Assembly (NCBI RefSeq): GCF_027596085.1
Contig: NC_072472.1
Coordinates: 16,679,971 to 16,743,970, forward strand
Reading direction: 5' to 3'
From: Anoplopoma fimbria
Taxonomy: Eukaryota; Chordata; Actinopteri; Perciformes; Anoplopomatidae
DNA: 64,000 nucleotides
Under the pieces are notes generated by a model. That model did not search any database. It had not been told where the DNA came from and worked only from the letters and a program-made list of their open reading frames with translations. Of this stretch, positions 61,501 through 64,000 are shown in pieces (positions within the stretch are counted from its first letter, which is position 1; each line of letters opens with the position of its first letter). The position numbers and the translations under genes were made by a program.

Positions 61501-64000
61501 GTGTTCATTAAATCTTAAGTGCAAGTGTTGTAAATAATGTGTATGCGTGTGCCTGTGTGTGTAAGACAAATCACTTAATTCTTATGTGCTTGACTGCATC
61601 CCTACATAGGTAACTGTTGCTGTCACTTACAGTTCAGGAATGGATTAGACACAGGGAGCCTAATTCTCTGGTGGAAGGGTAAAATTAAGACCTATCACAA
61701 GCTTCCAGTGGTTTGGGCAACGCTCCAGACGATTCAGGATTCGCCCGCTCTTTCCCTCACTCTCTCTCTTTGTAGGGGCAGGCTTACTTTCCTCTGCATT
61801 TTTGGCTGATTCAAAACTGCGACATTCATTTTCTCCGTCGATCTCAGTTTGCCAGGAGGTAGTAGCGACTGTTGATGCTGATGGCTGGTAGTTGTGGGGA
61901 TAACGTTGCAGGGGCCGGCAGGACTGACTGGATAGCATCGCGTGAAGTGAAGTCGGCATGCAGCCCGTTTTAACAAACGGAGATAGAAGGGGGACCGATG
62001 ACTCAGCTGCCGCAGACGGGCGCTCCCGCAGCAGATAGGCGCTCCTATGGCAGAGTGGCTTGCTGGACATCTGACTCTCCGCTGGATCCGGGCACGTTGA
62101 GGGGGACGTAAAATACTTGACATCACTTTAACCAGGATATCTTCTCAGCTCGCAAAAACAGGGGAAAAAATCTTGGACACCATTTCAAGCAGTAAAAAAC
62201 TGCTGTATATATATATATATAAAAAAAAAAAATTGCCATTGGAGAAGGCGAAAGCTCTTGATTTTGGCAAGCCGTTTTACTTCAGGTTGGATATTATTCT
62301 CAAAAAGCAAAAAATCCACAAGGAATATAGAAATGCTTAAAAATCTCTTTCTTCCCAAGGCACACTGACTGCTTTCATTAATATGAAAATAGATAAATAT
62401 TTCAATATGAAAATACTCAATATACACAATATTTTCTTGACTAAGTCTTTGAGGGGGTTTTCTCCCAATTCTGCAAAATATTAATGCTGATGTCCATGGA
62501 ATGATTTCCAACTCCCATGGATTTGGTTGGGGTTTCCAGATGCCATGCCTGCATGTACGACAACTCTCCTTGGTGATCTTCAGGGCTGCTGGATTGTGCA
62601 ACGGCGGGGAACGCTCCGGCAGATAGAGAAGAAACTGGCACAGCCTTCCTCAAGCCATACTAACCTTAACAGACGAGGAGTGGGACGGAGAAGAGTGACT
62701 GTCGATCTTTCGTCTTTTGTGATCTGTAAAGACAAGAAGAGTGAAATTTGGGTTTCATCCCAAAAGTTTCCATAAATTCACTCATGTCTAACAGACGTGT
62801 TGTAAGGAACGAGAAAACGCCAACTCCTGTTTCATTTGAATATTAAATGTGTTGAGCATCATCCATCTCCTTATAATCCTAATTATACACCCATGTGATT
62901 AAATAACCTAAAACAAGAAAACACAACAAAGCTTAAAACTTTAACTACTTTCATAGACAGTGGACGCGGACTGAGCATTCAAAATGTTTCTGTGCATTTT
63001 AGGAGCAGTGTGGGCAACAAATAAGCACAAGCAGCAACCAGAATGGTCTCTTACCCCTCTCAGATTCGGCTGACTCCAATCTGGGAACTGGTGACTTTAG
63101 GGACCCGGCCACTGCACTCCTGTCTCCTTTCTCCTTGCTCTTGGACTCCTTGATGGCATCGCGCTCCCTGGACTCCATGGGCTCCCCGTTGCCGGCCTTG
63201 GCCTTGTCGTCTTTGCTGCTCTTTTCCTCAGCCTTCACCTTCTCCCTCTCCGCCTTGGGGGTCTTCTCCTTACCCTCCCGAGCCACACGCTCCTCCTTCC
63301 CTGCTCTCTCGTCTCTCTGCTTCTCCCGACGGTTCTCCGCCTTTGTCTCGGGAGTGCTGCCTGGTGTCTTTTCCTTTTTCTCTTTTTTCTCCTTCCCGCT
63401 CTTCTCTTTGTCGTCCCGCTCTTTAACGGCTTTGGTGCTGCAAAGGGATGAATTTTGCATTTTTTTTTTTACTAAATTGGAATTTAAAAAAGTTTCATAC
63501 TAGCTGATCATTATACAGTTATAAACATAGGCTAAGTGTCATAGCAGCTATTAAGACACGTACCTGTTAAGAGCACCGTTCCCGTTGCTGGTGGTCACTT
63601 TGGCCGCTGCACTGTTGGCTTTGTTCACTGGCTTTGTGGTCCCCTGAGATTTATCCTTGCCCCGATCTGCATTAAAAACAAATCAAGAACTTTATGAGCA
63701 CATAATATATTAATATTACTGACATGCATACCAGGATTTGTAGCCTCAATGTTTAGTTTTATGGCACTTACAATTTAAATTTAATCAGCTATAAAATAAT
63801 ATTACAGATATCATAAAAAAAGCTTAAAGCGTTTTGATATTTATTACATGTAATGAAATCTGAAACAGAATAATTAATTAGTGGCAATGGCACCGCAGAT
63901 CAAAACAAAATCCAAGCAATACCATATTGTATTTGGTTTCTTACTTGTGAACTAATGAAAATTTAATATAATTGCATTCAAACAGCCTCACTCACCACCA
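58490..64000 (-). CDS. thoc2: thoc2, THO complex subunit 2 (C-terminal tail exons only)
   Basis: Nine minus-strand exons, the first cut by the window edge, give about 330 residues of a Lys/Glu/Arg/Ser-rich, probably disordered tail. Ordered landmarks match vertebrate THOC2 as I remember it: [36 protein letters not shown], a KDRKERKR block, [27 protein letters not shown] and [20 protein letters not shown]. All junctions are GT/AG on the minus strand and phases agree. THOC2 is the large scaffold of the THO/TREX complex that couples transcription to mRNA export in the nucleus. Only the basic, RNA-binding-type tail is visible here; the structured N-terminal part lies beyond position 64000. The protein ends in KKQYP rather than the longer HHKSSDKHR-type mammalian end. 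The range given is the genomic span. Confidence 0.93.
58809..58954 (-). CDS. thoc2: thoc2 exon (tail)
   Basis: 146 bases between acceptor ccctctcag and donor gtaaattc. Encodes [40 protein letters not shown] and GGKK, aligned with the KHKSESPCESP to ISSGGKK region of mammalian THOC2. The intron to the next exon (58577-58808) shows nothing. Confidence 0.9.
59050..59116 (-). CDS. thoc2: thoc2 exon (tail)
   Basis: 67 bases between ctcttctag and gtatgt. Encodes [20 protein letters not shown] and [11 protein letters not shown] corresponds to KRRKEENGT in mammals. Confidence 0.9.
59250..59381 (-). CDS. thoc2: thoc2 exon (tail)
   Basis: 132 bases between cctttacag and gtcagtatt. Encodes [20 protein letters not shown], then [20 protein letters not shown] and [14 protein letters not shown] and EKDRKERKR match the corresponding mammalian block. 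Confidence 0.92.
59382..61136 (-). other. thoc2: thoc2 intron
   Basis: 1.75 kb. A stretch at about 60020-60140 (cttagcatttataagcagta, later agtgtttattaatgaatag) resembles a dispersed fish repeat, low certainty. No exon seen. Confidence 0.6.
61137..61172 (-). CDS. thoc2: thoc2 36-base microexon
   Basis: 36 bases between acceptor ccctacag and donor gtttgaac. Encodes [12 protein letters not shown] in phase 0, aligning with the DSLIELKESSAK start of the equivalent mammalian exon. As a phase-0 multiple of three it could be skipped without changing the frame. Confidence 0.8.
61173..62664 (-). other. thoc2: thoc2 intron with GC-richer open-frame block
   Basis: 1.5 kb. Between about 61660 and 62126 it is clearly richer in C, G and CpG than its surroundings and has two overlapping minus-strand open frames of 136 and 130 residues. 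No family resemblance recognised. The rest is AT-rich. Confidence 0.6.
62665..62723 (-). CDS. thoc2: thoc2 exon (tail)
   Basis: 59 bases between gtctttacag and gttagtatgg. It completes an Asp codon, then [19 protein letters not shown], nearly identical to the KRRKID...SPSHSSTVK block of mammalian THOC2. Confidence 0.94.
63055..63437 (-). CDS. thoc2: thoc2 exon (Lys/Glu-rich tail)
   Basis: 383 bases between ctttgcag and gtaagagac. Begins [20 protein letters not shown], continues with charged repeats ([20 protein letters not shown]) and ends [18 protein letters not shown]. The plus-strand open frame over this exon is a shadow. The intron 62724-63054 shows nothing. Confidence 0.93.
63564..63666 (-). 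CDS. thoc2: thoc2 exon (tail)
   Basis: 103 bases between taatgcag and gtacgtg. Completes an Asp codon, then [33 protein letters not shown] and two bases of Ser. Phase fits both neighbours. Confidence 0.88.
63996..64000 (-). CDS. thoc2: thoc2 exon, 3' edge only
   Basis: Five exon bases (TGGTG on the minus strand) before a good donor gtgagtgagg at 63986-63995. The final G supplies the first base of the Asp codon completed by the next exon. The rest lies outside the window. Confidence 0.6.

Noticed and set aside
62185..62601. 138-residue minus-strand frame in a thoc2 intron
   Set aside because: Its end is low-complexity AT-rich sequence and it has no supported splice sites.
63135..63503. Plus-strand Ser/Phe-rich 122-residue frame
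   Set aside because: Antisense shadow of the Lys/Glu-rich thoc2 exon at 63055-63437.

Overview
This is vertebrate genomic DNA, almost certainly from a teleost fish. It is AT-rich, its genes are split by long introns with GT/AG junctions, and it carries Tc1-type transposons, TTAA-flanked and TA-flanked miniature elements and dispersed repeats of a kind common in bony-fish genomes. I see no bacterial or viral genes. Family assignments below rest on my reading of translated exons against remembered vertebrate proteins, not on a search.

Positions 1-53230, + strand: most of an AMPA-type glutamate receptor subunit gene, called gria3 (GluA3). Exons 3 to 16 are present with standard AMPA-receptor exon sizes (240, 188, 54, 162, 168, 105, 108, 207, 374, 199, 248, 115 or 115, and 246 bases including the stop). 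Exons 1 and 2 lie upstream of the window. Exons 3-9 encode most of the amino-terminal domain, exons 10-13 the ligand-binding core, M1, pore loop and M3, and exon 16 encodes M4 and the tail ending in a PDZ-binding SVKI. Two RNA-level switches are visible: the R/G editing site with its intronic complementary hairpin at 41192-41260, and the mutually exclusive flop (41885-41999) and flip (49007-49121) exons. The pore Q/R codon is encoded as Gln. A 3'-UTR intron and a terminal non-coding exon ending near a poly(A) signal at 53212 are likely.

Positions about 53230-58489: the space between two convergent genes. It holds an AT-rich minisatellite (units around a gtcatagtatagcatgtc core) interrupted by a miniature transposon, which is itself interrupted by a second one, followed by presumed thoc2 3' UTR.

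Positions 58490-64000, - strand: the 3' end of thoc2 (THO complex subunit 2, mRNA export). Nine exons, the most upstream cut by the window edge, encode the Lys/Glu/Arg/Ser-rich C-terminal tail. Tail-to-tail GRIA3-THOC2 is also the mammalian Xq25 arrangement, which supports both calls.

The introns hold simple repeats, an inactivated Tc1-like element and two short inverted-repeat elements between flop and flip, a perfect 163-base tandem duplication just after exon 11, and four perfect short-loop palindromes. I did not find a clearly new biological system; the best signals are the RNA-editing hairpin, the weak AAG acceptors of flop and flip, the nested insertions and the palindromes.
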